NCBI RefSeq assembly: GCF_005222695.1
Contig: NZ_STGG01000041.1
Span: 434,001-498,000 of the forward strand
Direction of reading: 5' to 3'
DNA: 64,000 nt
Source: Massilia sp. HP4
Lineage (GTDB): Bacteria > Pseudomonadota > Gammaproteobacteria > Burkholderiales > Burkholderiaceae_D
The notes under the pieces are model-generated. The model saw only the letters and a program-made list of their open reading frames with translations. It was not told where the DNA came from and did not search any database. The position numbers and the translations under genes were made by a program. Shown here one piece after another: positions 1 to 7,661 of the stretch; positions within the stretch are counted from its first letter, which is position 1, and every line of letters starts with the position of its first letter.

Positions 1-165
1 GACCGCATTTGGCGCGATCTCAACCAGGTCGACGTTCTTTTCTTCGGCCAGACGGAACGCTTCGGCCAGGGTCACGATGCCCAGCGGCTCGTTGTCCACA
101 CCGTTCAAACGCATTTCCGGATGGGTGATCTCGCCATTGATGCGATTCTGCTTGTCAGTAGCTAT
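1..165 (-). CDS. infC: Translation initiation factor IF-3, N-terminal part (cut by window start)
   Basis: IF-3 binds the 30S subunit, keeps ribosomal subunits apart and checks initiator tRNA and start codon. The 55 visible residues contain the family N-terminal signature ([13 protein letters not shown], then [22 protein letters not shown]); the rest lies outside the window. No ATG, GTG or TTG fits the beginning of the conserved region. An ATA codon at 165-163 does, with AAAGGAA five bases upstream (171-177), matching the known habit of infC of using rare start codons (AUU in E. coli) for autoregulation. It follows the thrS stop codon by 35 bases, the usual thrS-infC arrangement, so both are probably co-transcribed. 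Identity is secure; the AUA start is inferred from position and Shine-Dalgarno spacing. Confidence 0.9.
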   Translation of the reverse strand, partial: MATDKQNRINGEITHPEMRLNGVDNEPLGIVTLAEAFRLAEEKNVDLVEIAPNAV

Positions 166-170
166 GTCTA

Positions 171-177
171 TTCCTTT
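171..177 (-). promoter_or_regulatory. Ribosome binding site deciding the ATA start of infC
   Basis: On the minus strand AAAGGAA lies five bases before the ATA at 165-163. It is the only good Shine-Dalgarno sequence between the thrS stop and the conserved IF-3 N-terminus, and is the main reason to accept a non-canonical start. Confidence 0.6.
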
Positions 178-200
178 GAATGTATTGGTATTGGCCGGGA

Positions 201-2111
201 TTATTTCGTCTTGGCGGCAACTTCACCAACCAGACGCTCCACGAGCGCATCGACGGGCATCACACCCAGATCGACATTGCCGCGGGCTCGCACAGCCACT
301 GTGTTCGCGTCCTTTTCCTTATCCCCAACAACGAGGATATAAGGCAGCTTTTGGACGGAATGTTCGCGTATTTTATAGGTGATCTTCTCGTTCCGCAAAT
401 CAGCGTGAACGCGCAGGCCCGCAGCGCGCAGCTTTGCCTCTACCTGCTTGACGTAATCGGCCTGTGCATCCGAAATATTCAAGACTGCAACTTGCACTGG
501 CGCAAGCCAAAGGGGCAGTGCGCCGGCGTAGTTCTCGATCAGGATGCCGATGAAGCGCTCCATCGAGCCCACGATCGCACGGTGCAGCATCACCGGCACT
601 TTGCGGGTATTGTCTTCTGCGACATATTCGGAACCGAGGCGGCCCGGCATCGAGAAGTCGACCTGCACCGTGCCCACCTGCCATGGACGGCCGAGGCTAT
701 CCTTCAGGTGGTACTCGATCTTCGGGCCATAGAAGGCGCCCTCGCCCGGCAGCTCGGTCCACTCCACGCCGCAGGCGCGCAGCGCCGAACGCAGCGACTC
801 CTCGGCCTGGTCCCAGACGTCGTCGGAACCGATACGGCTATCCGGACGCAGGGCCAGCTTGACGTCGATATTGGTGAAGCCGAAATCGTCGTACACGCCC
901 ATCGCCTGGGCGTGGAACTGCGTCACTTCGCGCTCGACCTGCTCTTCGGTACAGAAGATGTGGCCATCGTCCTGGGTGAAGCCGCGCACGCGCATCAGGC
1001 CGTGCAGCGCGCCGGAAGGCTCGTTGCGGTGGCACTGGCCGAATTCGCCGAAGCGCAGTGGCAGCTCGCGGTAGGAACGCATGCCCGAGTTATAGATCTG
1101 CACGTGGCCCGGGCAGTTCATCGGTTTCAGCGCATACGAACGGTTTTCCGATTCGGTCGTGAACATATTGTCACGGTAGTTTTCCCAGTGACCGGTCTTT
1201 TCCCACAGGGTGCGATCCAGGATCTGCGGCGCCTTGACTTCGCTGTAGCCGGCGACCTGGTACTTGTGGCGCATATACTGCTCCACCTGCTGCCAGACGG
1301 TCCAGCCCTTCGGATGCCAGAACACCAGGCCCGGCGCTTCCTCCTGGAAGTGGAACAGGTCGAGTTGCTTGCCGAGTTTGCGGTGATCGCGCTTCTCGGC
1401 TTCTTCCAGCATGTGCAGGTATTGCTCCTGATCTTCTTTCTTGGTCCAGGCAGTGCCGTAGACACGCTGCAGCATCTCGTTCTTCGAGTCGCCGCGCCAG
1501 TAGGCGCCGGCCAGCTTCATCAGCTTGAAGACCTTGATCTTGCCGGTCGACGGCACGTGCGGGCCGCGGCACAGGTCGGTGAATTTGCCTTCGCTGTACA
1601 GCGAGACGTCTTCATTGGCCGGGATCGAGGCGATGATCTCTGCCTTGTACGCTTCGCCGATCGACTTGAAGTATTCCACGGCTTCGTCGCGCGGCAGTAC
1701 CTTGCGGGTGACCGGCTCGTCCTTCTTGGCCAGCTCGGTCATTTTCTTTTCGATCGCGGCCAGGTCGTCCGGGGTGAACGGGCGCTTGTACGAGAAGTCA
1801 TAGTAGAAACCATTCTCGATGACCGGGCCGATGGTGACCTGGGCTTCCGGGAACAATTCCTTGACCGCATAGGCGAGCAAGTGGGCGGCCGAGTGACGGA
1901 TCACGTCCAGGCCTTCGGGGTCGCGGTCGGTCACGATCGCCAGGTCCGCATCGCTCTCGATCAGATGCGAGGTATCGACCACCTTGCCATTGACCTTGCC
2001 GGCCAGGGCCGCCTTGGCCAGGCTCGGGGCAATACTCTGCGCTACCTGGGCCACCGTCACGGGGCCGTCGAATTGACGGCTGGAGCCATCGGGAAGTCGA
2101 ACGTTCAGCAT
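201..2111 (-). CDS. thrS: Threonine-tRNA ligase
   Basis: Cytoplasmic class II synthetase that charges tRNA-Thr. The 636-residue product matches the usual length of about 640. It starts [16 protein letters not shown], the TGS domain, followed by the editing domain with [12 protein letters not shown] (the HxxxH metal motif) near residue 75, the catalytic core with [20 protein letters not shown] (class II motif 2 region) and a C-terminal anticodon-binding domain ending [13 protein letters not shown]. The start at 2111 is preferred over upstream in-frame codons because GGAGAG stands six bases before it and the TGS domain begins there. It lies 35 bases upstream of infC and downstream of tRNA-Val, separated from the tRNA by a terminator, so it needs its own promoter in the AT-rich stretch 2112-2176. 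Confidence 0.97.
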   Translation of the reverse strand: MLNVRLPDGSSRQFDGPVTVAQVAQSIAPSLAKAALAGKVNGKVVDTSHLIESDADLAIVTDRDPEGLDVIRHSAAHLLAYAVKELFPEAQVTIGPVIENGFYYDFSYKRPFTPDDLAAIEKKMTELAKKDEPVTRKVLPRDEAVEYFKSIGEAYKAEIIASIPANEDVSLYSEGKFTDLCRGPHVPSTGKIKVFKLMKLAGAYWRGDSKNEMLQRVYGTAWTKKEDQEQYLHMLEEAEKRDHRKLGKQLDLFHFQEEAPGLVFWHPKGWTVWQQVEQYMRHKYQVAGYSEVKAPQILDRTLWEKTGHWENYRDNMFTTESENRSYALKPMNCPGHVQIYNSGMRSYRELPLRFGEFGQCHRNEPSGALHGLMRVRGFTQDDGHIFCTEEQVEREVTQFHAQAMGVYDDFGFTNIDVKLALRPDSRIGSDDVWDQAEESLRSALRACGVEWTELPGEGAFYGPKIEYHLKDSLGRPWQVGTVQVDFSMPGRLGSEYVAEDNTRKVPVMLHRAIVGSMERFIGILIENYAGALPLWLAPVQVAVLNISDAQADYVKQVEAKLRAAGLRVHADLRNEKITYKIREHSVQKLPYILVVGDKEKDANTVAVRARGNVDLGVMPVDALVERLVGEVAAKTK

Positions 2112-2176
2112 GCTGCTCTCCATTGGCGCTCGCGCCGGTGAAAATAAACAAAAAGACAATAAAGATTTAAAAGACG

Positions 2177-2205
2177 AAAAAAAACGCGGCACTAGCCGCG
2201 TTTTT
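2177..2205 (-). terminator. Rho-independent terminator downstream of tRNA-Val
   Basis: On the minus strand a perfect stem (ACGCGGC / GCCGCGT, loop TAGT) with flanking A and T runs ends in seven or more T residues. It lies about 110 bases past the tRNA 3' end and before thrS, so it should end the tRNA transcript. Confidence 0.85.
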
Positions 2206-2315
2206 CGTTGTGTTGAGCAAAAGCACACCCCTTCGCGTCTAGCGATTCCCCCACAACCAGGTTGTAGTTCGCGGTGTCATAACCGTGAGTGCCTTTCTCG
2301 CTCTTACCTATGTAC

Positions 2316-2392
2316 TGGTGGGCGGTGCAGAATTCGAATCTGCGACCCCTTGGATGTCGACCAAGTATTCTAACCAGCTGAACTAACCGCCC
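2316..2392 (-). tRNA. tRNA-Val (anticodon GAC)
   Basis: The minus strand folds as a complete 77-base cloverleaf. Acceptor arms GGGCGGT (2392-2386) and ACCGCCC (2326-2320) pair perfectly, the D arm begins GTTC, the anticodon stem CTTGG/CCAAG encloses loop TCGACAT giving anticodon GAC (valine, GUC/GUU codons), and the T arm holds GTTCGAATC-type sequence. The discriminator is A and CCA (2318-2316) is encoded. Transcription runs toward thrS and is ended by the terminator at 2177-2205. The 110-base trailer before that terminator is unusually long for a single tRNA transcript. Confidence 0.96.
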
Positions 2393-2527
2393 GATGCCGC
2401 CATTATAGGGACCGCGTGACGGAACCGCAACCCTCGCACGGAAATAGTTGCCGTAGGGCCCGCCCACTGCTCTCTCGTGCCGGATGCTTTACACTTCGGC
2501 ATTGCACTTATGTTTACCGTGAACACG

Positions 2528-3451
2528 ATGAATTACAAGCCGCTCGACCCTTCCCACCTGCACGCGCACCTGGACGGCGACGCGCGCCATTCGCATTCGA
2601 TCGAAGCGCGCAGCCAGAAGGCGCTGGCGGTGGCCCTCGGCCTGACCCTGTTGTTCGCCGTGGTCGAGGTCATCACCGGCTTCATTTCCAACTCGCTGGC
2701 GCTGATCTCGGACGCCGGCCACATGGTCACCGACGCCGCCGCCCTCGGCCTGGCCCTGCTGGCCCAGCTGATCGCCAAGCGGCCGCCATCGGCCCGCCAT
2801 TCCTTCGGCTTCGTGCGCGCCGAGGCGCTGGCCGCCTTCGTCAACTGCCTGGCGATGCTGGGGCTGGTGGCATGGATCGGCTACGAAGCGATCCAGCGCC
2901 TGCTCCATCCGGAGCACGTGCAAGGCGGCATCGTGCTGGTGGTCGCGGCGCTGGGCGCCTCGATCAACCTGCTGGTGGCCTGGATTCTTTCGCGCAATAA
3001 CGACAGCATCAATACCCGCGCCGCCCTGGTCAATGTCATGGGCGACCTGCTCGGCTCGCTGGCGGCGATCGCTTCCGGCGCCATCATCTATGTCACCGGC
3101 TGGGTCCAGGCCGACCCGATCCTGTCGATCTTCGTGGCGCTATTGATCCTGCGCTCGACCAGCGGCATCCTGCGCGAGTCCTACCACTTCCTGATGGAGG
3201 GCGTGCCGCATGCGATCGACTACGTGCAGGTCGGCGCCGACATGGCCGCCGTCGACGGCGTCCTGGCCGTGCACGATATGCATGTATGGGATATGTCGCC
3301 CGGCCACCCCGCCCTGATCGGCCACATCGAGATCCGCAGCCTGGAAGAGTGGCCGCCGGTGCTCGAGGCCGTGCGCGCCATGCTGCGCGAACGCCATGGG
3401 ATCGATCACGTGACCCTGCAGCCAGAGGCGGCGGGAGGCAAGTCACTCTGA
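2528..3451 (+). CDS. Cation diffusion facilitator (CzcD/ZitB-type metal exporter)
   Basis: Predicted inner-membrane proton-coupled exporter of Zn2+ or similar divalent metals. The roughly 307-residue protein opens with a His-rich segment (HLHAHLDGDARHSHS), typical of metal-binding CDF N-termini, followed by about six transmembrane helices. Helix 2 carries SDAGHMVTDAAAL (His65, Asp69), the first half of the transport site; helix 5 carries NVMGDLLGS, where the position usually held by His is Asn169. A cytoplasmic domain with the HDMHVWDMSPGHPAL signature ends the protein. In-frame ATG codons at 2477, 2510 and 2528 are all possible; none has a strong ribosome site, and 2528 is chosen because homologous sequence begins there. 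No regulator gene is adjacent. Confidence 0.9.
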   Translation: MNYKPLDPSHLHAHLDGDARHSHSIEARSQKALAVALGLTLLFAVVEVITGFISNSLALISDAGHMVTDAAALGLALLAQLIAKRPPSARHSFGFVRAEALAAFVNCLAMLGLVAWIGYEAIQRLLHPEHVQGGIVLVVAALGASINLLVAWILSRNNDSINTRAALVNVMGDLLGSLAAIASGAIIYVTGWVQADPILSIFVALLILRSTSGILRESYHFLMEGVPHAIDYVQVGADMAAVDGVLAVHDMHVWDMSPGHPALIGHIEIRSLEEWPPVLEAVRAMLRERHGIDHVTLQPEAAGGKSL

Positions 3452-3534
3452 GCCAACCTGTGTAAGCCGATGCCGACCCGGCATGCAGGCGCGCGCCGAT
3501 AGCCCCGCCGTGCGCGGCCCGCGATAATTGGGGC

Positions 3535-4479
3535 ATGGAACTCACATCGAATGTCTTCGACACGCTGGTCGTCGGTGGCGGCCCTGGCGGGCTGACCGCC
3601 GCCATCTACCTGCAACGCTTCACCCGCAACGTCGCCCTGGTCGACAAGGGCAATAGCCGGCTGGGCTGGATCCCCGTCTCGCACAACTATCCCGGCTTTC
3701 CCGACGGGATCAATGGCAAGCTGCTGCTGGAACAGCTGCGCTGCCAGCTCGGCAATTATGGCGGGCACGTGATCCCGGGCGAAGTCGTCGACCTGCGCAT
3801 CGAGGATGGCCTGTTCGTGGCCGATTGCTGCAGCCCCGAGGGCGACCTGACGGTCTTGCGCGCGCATACCGTGCTGCTGGCAACCGGCGTGGCCGATGCC
3901 GGGATGCCGGTCGAGCGCTGGGAAGAAGCCGTGGCGGCCGGCGCCGTGCGCCTGTGCCCGGTGTGCGACGGCTTCGACGTGATCGACAAGCGCATCGCGG
4001 TCGCGACCTCTGAAGTCAATCCGGTCGGCCACGCGCTGTTCATGCGCAGCTTCAGCGCCGACGTGTGGCTGTTCGAGCGGGCCGACGAATCCGCAGTCAA
4101 TGACGAGGAGCGGCGCAAGCTGGGAGCGGCGAACGTGCACCACATCACGTCTCCCCTGCTGGGCGTCACCCTGACCGACGACCTGCGGCCGGTGCTGCAC
4201 ACGCGCGACGGCCAGGAGTACGCATGCGACGTGTTCTATCCGATGCTGGGTGAGTCAGCCCGTTCGGGATTGGCGGCGGCGCTCGGCGCCGAGACCGTCG
4301 AATGCGACAAGCTGCTGGTGGACGACCATTGCCGCACCTCGGTGCCGGGCTTGTTCGCCATCGGCGACGTCACGCGCGGCTTGAACCAGATCGCCGTGGC
4401 GGCCGGCCAGGCGGCGATTGCGGCGACGTCCATTCATAACACCTTGCCGTGGGCGCTACGTAGCAAGGTCGAGGAATAA
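3535..4479 (+). CDS. Thioredoxin-reductase-like FAD flavoprotein
   Basis: The 314 residues have the two-domain fold of low-molecular-weight thioredoxin reductases. An N-terminal FAD site (LVVGGGPGGLTAAIYL, residues 11-26), LLATGVAD near 114-121, a redox pair C141-P-V-C144 in CPVCDGFDV (the place of CATCDG in TrxB) and a C-terminal FAD motif SVPGLFAIGDVTRG are all visible. The segment right after the CPVCD motif, where TrxB binds NADPH through GGGNSA, reads IAVATSEVNPVGHALF and lacks the glycine motif, so NADPH may not be the electron donor. The last 24 bases overlap the convergent acetyltransferase gene. The physiological partner is unknown. Confidence 0.82.
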   Translation: MELTSNVFDTLVVGGGPGGLTAAIYLQRFTRNVALVDKGNSRLGWIPVSHNYPGFPDGINGKLLLEQLRCQLGNYGGHVIPGEVVDLRIEDGLFVADCCSPEGDLTVLRAHTVLLATGVADAGMPVERWEEAVAAGAVRLCPVCDGFDVIDKRIAVATSEVNPVGHALFMRSFSADVWLFERADESAVNDEERRKLGAANVHHITSPLLGVTLTDDLRPVLHTRDGQEYACDVFYPMLGESARSGLAAALGAETVECDKLLVDDHCRTSVPGLFAIGDVTRGLNQIAVAAGQAAIAATSIHNTLPWALRSKVEE

Positions 4480-4935
4480 GGCAATCCTGATCTCGGCGAT
4501 CATTTCGCCCAGCTCGTCCACGCCCACCTCGACGAAGCCGCAGGACAGATAGAGCGCGCGCGCCGCGACGTTCTCGGGCTTGTAGCAGATCGTGATGCGC
4601 TGCGCATCCGGCTGGGCGCGCAGTTCCTCGAGCAGCAGCTGCAAGGCGCGGCGCCCGATCCCGCGGCCCTGCTTCGCATGATCCACCATGAAGCGGTAGA
4701 TGCCGTAATGACCCTCCTCGTCGCGCGAGGCGATGTCGTACAGCAGGAAGCCGGCCGGTTCGCCGTCGTGGTAGATGGCGCGCGTGCGCCAATCTGCATA
4801 GAAGCTCGCCTGCGCGATCGAACAGGCGTTATTGGCGATCCAGCGATCCTGTTCCGGCGGCAGCGCCATTTCGAGCAGCGTCTCGAAATTATCGATCGTG
4901 ACCGGCTCAAGTGTGACGTTCAGGATGGTGCTCAA
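4456..4935 (-). CDS. GNAT family N-acetyltransferase (polyamine-acetyltransferase-like)
   Basis: The 159 residues show a GNAT fold with the acetyl-CoA loop KQGRGIGRRAL (Q/RxxGxG/A) near residue 88 followed by a helix, then an ARALYLSCGFVEVG motif typical of the C-terminal half. N-terminal and central sequence (NFETLLEMALPPEQDRWIANN, split here only for reference) resembles spermidine/diamine acetyltransferases, so a small amine is a reasonable but unproven substrate. The start at 4935 begins MSTILNVTLEPV. The gene ends inside the 3' end of the convergent flavoprotein gene and lies just downstream of the MCE lipoprotein gene on the same strand, with a 13-base gap. Confidence 0.83.
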   Translation of the reverse strand: MSTILNVTLEPVTIDNFETLLEMALPPEQDRWIANNACSIAQASFYADWRTRAIYHDGEPAGFLLYDIASRDEEGHYGIYRFMVDHAKQGRGIGRRALQLLLEELRAQPDAQRITICYKPENVAARALYLSCGFVEVGVDELGEMIAEIRIALFLDLAT

Positions 4936-4948
4936 GCTTTTCCTTTCC

Positions 4949-5578
4949 TCATGGTCCGGTTACGAGCGCCATCCGGCGCCGGATCTGCTCCGCCGCCGCC
5001 GTGTCGCCGGACAACTTGGCGCGCTCCTCCTGCACCCCGAGCCAGGCCAGCAATGGCCGCCGCCAGCCCTGGTTCGAGGCCGTATCGACCGCAAGCGCGA
5101 TTCCGTCCGGCGTCATGCGCCCAGCCTTGAACAGCGCCCCGGCCGCGACCATGCGCGACAGCGGGTCTTCGATCTTGTCCAGCGCGCCGCCCGCGACCAC
5201 GGCGCGATGCTGCTCGGGCAGCAGCGCCACGTCCAGGCCATCCCACTGCCCCGCCAGGTAGGCGGCGTAGGCGCGCTGGGCCGGCGTGGCGTCCGCCGCC
5301 AGCGCCGCGTACCCCGGGCAATCCTCGAACACCAGGCTGGCCGCCTGCGCCGCGCAGCGCACCAGCTCGACCTGGGCGACGTGATCGAGCCGCCCGGTGG
5401 CCGCCGTCTCGGCGCGCGCCCCGCGAAATTCGGCGGCGGAAGCGGCCGTGTGCCCCTTCAGGTAATCGTCGACCGAAGCGTCGAGCGCCCCCTTGGCATT
5501 GGCCTGCCAGTCCGGCGGCAATGGTTTGCTGGCGCAGCCGGCCAGCAGCGCCGCGATCACCACATAAACGGTCTTCAT
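4949..5578 (-). CDS. Predicted lipoprotein of the MCE operon
   Basis: The 209-residue product begins MKTVYVVIAALLAGCAS, a short signal peptide with lipobox LLAGC (Cys15), so it should be a periplasm-facing lipoprotein. The mature part is Ala-rich and probably helical, with no recognised domain; it does not obviously look like the PqiC/auxiliary lipoproteins of Mce transporters. Its ATG overlaps the stop codon of the MlaD-type gene as ATGA (5578-5575), which argues for translational coupling and shared function in envelope lipid transport. The start at the signal peptide is preferred over an upstream in-frame codon at 5617 that would bury it. Confidence 0.78.
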   Translation of the reverse strand: MKTVYVVIAALLAGCASKPLPPDWQANAKGALDASVDDYLKGHTAASAAEFRGARAETAATGRLDHVAQVELVRCAAQAASLVFEDCPGYAALAADATPAQRAYAAYLAGQWDGLDVALLPEQHRAVVAGGALDKIEDPLSRMVAAGALFKAGRMTPDGIALAVDTASNQGWRRPLLAWLGVQEERAKLSGDTAAAEQIRRRMALVTGP

Positions 5579-6522
5579 GGAAGCTTGATCTCCTGGCTGC
5601 TGCGGGCAAATGGCCATTTACGGTTGATTTCCTCGACCAGGCGGTTGACCTTGCGCAGGCTGGCGTCGACCTCGCCGCGCAGGGCGCCCAGGTCTTCGGT
5701 GGCTGCGCGCGTGTTGGCGCCCACCGCCTGGGCCTCGACCAGCACCGCGTCGACCTTCTTGAGCGTGGTGCTGGCGTCCTGCAGCACCACGTCCAGCTGG
5801 CGGATCGCGGCCTGCGTGTCGTCCATCACGCCGGCCTTGCCGAACACCCGCTGGTCGGCCTTGGCGAGAATGGCGTTGACCCGGTCCAGGGCCTCCATCA
5901 GTTTGCGCGCCTCTTCGTCGCCGCCCAGGGCGCCGCCCAGGACGCCGTAGCGGCCCGACATGCGGCCGGTCACCGCCGACAGGTTGGCCAGGCTGGCATT
6001 CACGTCCGAGCCCGATGCGGTCATGGTTTCCAGGTTTTCCAGCAGCGCGCGGGCGGTGGCGACGATGCGCGGAATCTCGGCGGTGGCGTCGCCGCGCAGC
6101 ACGGTGCGGGTCGAATCGGGTGGCAGCGGCGCATCGGTCAGCACGCCGGTGTAGGCCCGCAAGCGGGTCTCGCCGACGATGCTCGACTCCAGCGTGAACA
6201 CGCTCGATGCGCGCAGCCATTTGGCGTCCTTGCTCTGGACGTCGACCGTGATCTGCACCTTGCCGTCGTCGCCCAGGTCGACTTGCCGCACGCGCCCGAT
6301 CGGGAAGCCTGCGAAGGTCATGTCCATGCCGGGGATCACGCCGGACGAATCCTCGGCCACCAGGGTCAGGCGCTGGGTCGGCTCGAACACGCCGCGCGCA
6401 TACATCACGTACAGCACAAAGCTGGCGATCAACAGGCCCAGCAGCACCAGCAGGATCACCGCCTTGGCTTCGACGTTCGTCGGTTCGTCTTGGATGATTG
6501 GATCAGGAGTCAGGTCCGGCAT
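5575..6522 (-). CDS. MlaD/MCE-domain lipid transport protein
   Basis: The 315 residues contain one N-terminal membrane anchor (residues about 21-42, AVILLVLLGLLIASFVLYVM) and a single MCE domain beginning LVAEDSSGVIPGMDMTFAGF and containing IGRVRQVDLGDDGKVQITVDV. A long C-terminal helical region with regularly spaced hydrophobics (about 170-315) could form the coiled tube or needle seen in some MCE proteins. By analogy with MlaD it would carry phospholipid between the permease and periplasmic partners. The gene sits between the MlaE-type permease (19-base gap) and the lipoprotein gene (ATGA overlap). A cognate ATPase gene is not adjacent. Confidence 0.88.
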   Translation of the reverse strand: MPDLTPDPIIQDEPTNVEAKAVILLVLLGLLIASFVLYVMYARGVFEPTQRLTLVAEDSSGVIPGMDMTFAGFPIGRVRQVDLGDDGKVQITVDVQSKDAKWLRASSVFTLESSIVGETRLRAYTGVLTDAPLPPDSTRTVLRGDATAEIPRIVATARALLENLETMTASGSDVNASLANLSAVTGRMSGRYGVLGGALGGDEEARKLMEALDRVNAILAKADQRVFGKAGVMDDTQAAIRQLDVVLQDASTTLKKVDAVLVEAQAVGANTRAATEDLGALRGEVDASLRKVNRLVEEINRKWPFARSSQEIKLP

Positions 6523-6541
6523 GAAGTTCTCGTTCCAGGGT

Positions 6542-7348
6542 TCAGATGTATTTCAGGGCCAGCGAACCGGCCTCGATCACGATCAGCACGAACAGCAGGC
6601 GCAGGGCGCCCGGCTGGACGGAGGTGGCCAGCGCGCGCGGATAGCGCTGCAGCTCGAGCACGGCGGCGGTCGGGATCAGTGCCACGGCCAAGCCGAACAG
6701 CACCGTCTTGAGCACGAAGCCGGCCGTCACCACCGGCGCGAAGATGCGGCCCACGGTGCGCGTGTAGTCGGGAATCCCCCAGGGCGACAGGCCGTACACG
6801 TTCAGGTAGGCCAGCAGCAGCACGACGGCCGAGGTGACCATCGCCAGCGAGAGCACCGCGACCGCGTTCGCGATCAGCTGCGGCACCAGGTCGCGCCGCA
6901 CCCGGCGCAAGGCCTCGTCGCTGGCGGCGCGGATCGACAGCTTGGTGCGCGCCAGGCCGAGGGCCGAGGCGTCGAAGGCCATGCTGGCGCGCAGCGCCAC
7001 GAACAGCGCCGCGGACAGCGGAATGAGTTCGAGCACCAGCACCCGCACCACCATCTCGAGCGCGAAGCCCGACAAGCCGTAGCTCTTTGCCGTGACCAGC
7101 ACGATGCGGATGATGACCAGGCTGACCAGGGCCGAGGCCAGGGTGAACCAGGGCAGCACCTGCCAGGTGCTGGCGTGGATGTGGCGCGCGGTGGCATGGA
7201 AGCTGGCGCGGCGCCAGGTGGAGGGCGAGAACGCCGTGACGACGGCGATCGCGCCCAGGTGGATCATGTACCACCAGCTGCGCAGGTAGCGCGCCAGGTA
7301 GGCGAGCCACAGATTGGGTTGGGCGATGGGAGGAATCGTTCGCGGCAT
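6542..7348 (-). CDS. MlaE-type ABC transporter permease
   Basis: The 268-residue integral membrane protein has the MlaE family layout: an N-terminal amphipathic segment (LWLAYLARYLRSWWYMIHLG), then about five transmembrane helices, with the family-typical region VRVLVLELIPLSAALFVALR near residue 125 and a C-terminal segment FGLAVALIPTAAVLE. It would form the inner-membrane pore of an Mce lipid transporter with the MlaD-type protein encoded next. It starts the operon. An MlaF-type ATPase should bind its coupling helix, but none is encoded in this window, so the ATPase must come from elsewhere if the system is active. Confidence 0.87.
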   Translation of the reverse strand: MPRTIPPIAQPNLWLAYLARYLRSWWYMIHLGAIAVVTAFSPSTWRRASFHATARHIHASTWQVLPWFTLASALVSLVIIRIVLVTAKSYGLSGFALEMVVRVLVLELIPLSAALFVALRASMAFDASALGLARTKLSIRAASDEALRRVRRDLVPQLIANAVAVLSLAMVTSAVVLLLAYLNVYGLSPWGIPDYTRTVGRIFAPVVTAGFVLKTVLFGLAVALIPTAAVLELQRYPRALATSVQPGALRLLFVLIVIEAGSLALKYI

Positions 7349-7661
7349 GGGCTGAATGATACTTGGTCGGCGGGGTGGTCTGCACGGCAGCGATCGAAGT
7401 ATGCCACATCGTGATAACGAAAAAGCGGACGCGTTCGCGTGATGCCGTTCATTGGAAGTTCTTCTTCAGGACACGGACGGCATGACGCTTCTCAGTTTCA
7501 CCAAGTCGGCAGTACCGTCGGGAGAAGCCTGGACAACAAGCGTGTCAATCCTGGACAAGACGGAATTCGCAACACGATGGAATATCAGCCATCTCCTACC
7601 CGTTCGGAATTCCACAACGATTCCATTCATCAGGTTAACCAAGAGAGAGAGAGGAGACTTC
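7349..7661. other. Intergenic region between the MCE operon and the nitrilase locus
   Basis: A 313-base divergent intergenic stretch without a credible gene. It should hold promoters for the permease operon (leftward) and the porin-like gene (rightward). Two GGAATTC words (7562-7568 and 7606-7612) are the only repeats I noticed. An in-frame extension of the downstream gene through here has no homologous character and is not accepted. Confidence 0.5.

Noticed and set aside
180-2141. A 653-residue plus-strand reading frame opposite thrS
   Set aside because: It mirrors the complement of thrS codons (His/Ala/Arg/Gly-rich) and has no homology; this is a GC-rich shadow frame.
2112-2176. A T-box or other riboswitch before thrS
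   Set aside because: The leader is too short (about 65 bases) and has no T-box sequence or specifier stem.
2192-2467. A 91-residue minus-strand reading frame with protein-like sequence across the tRNA-Val trailer
   Set aside because: It crosses the tRNA itself and the terminator, and has no ribosome site, so it is treated as chance composition of the trailer.
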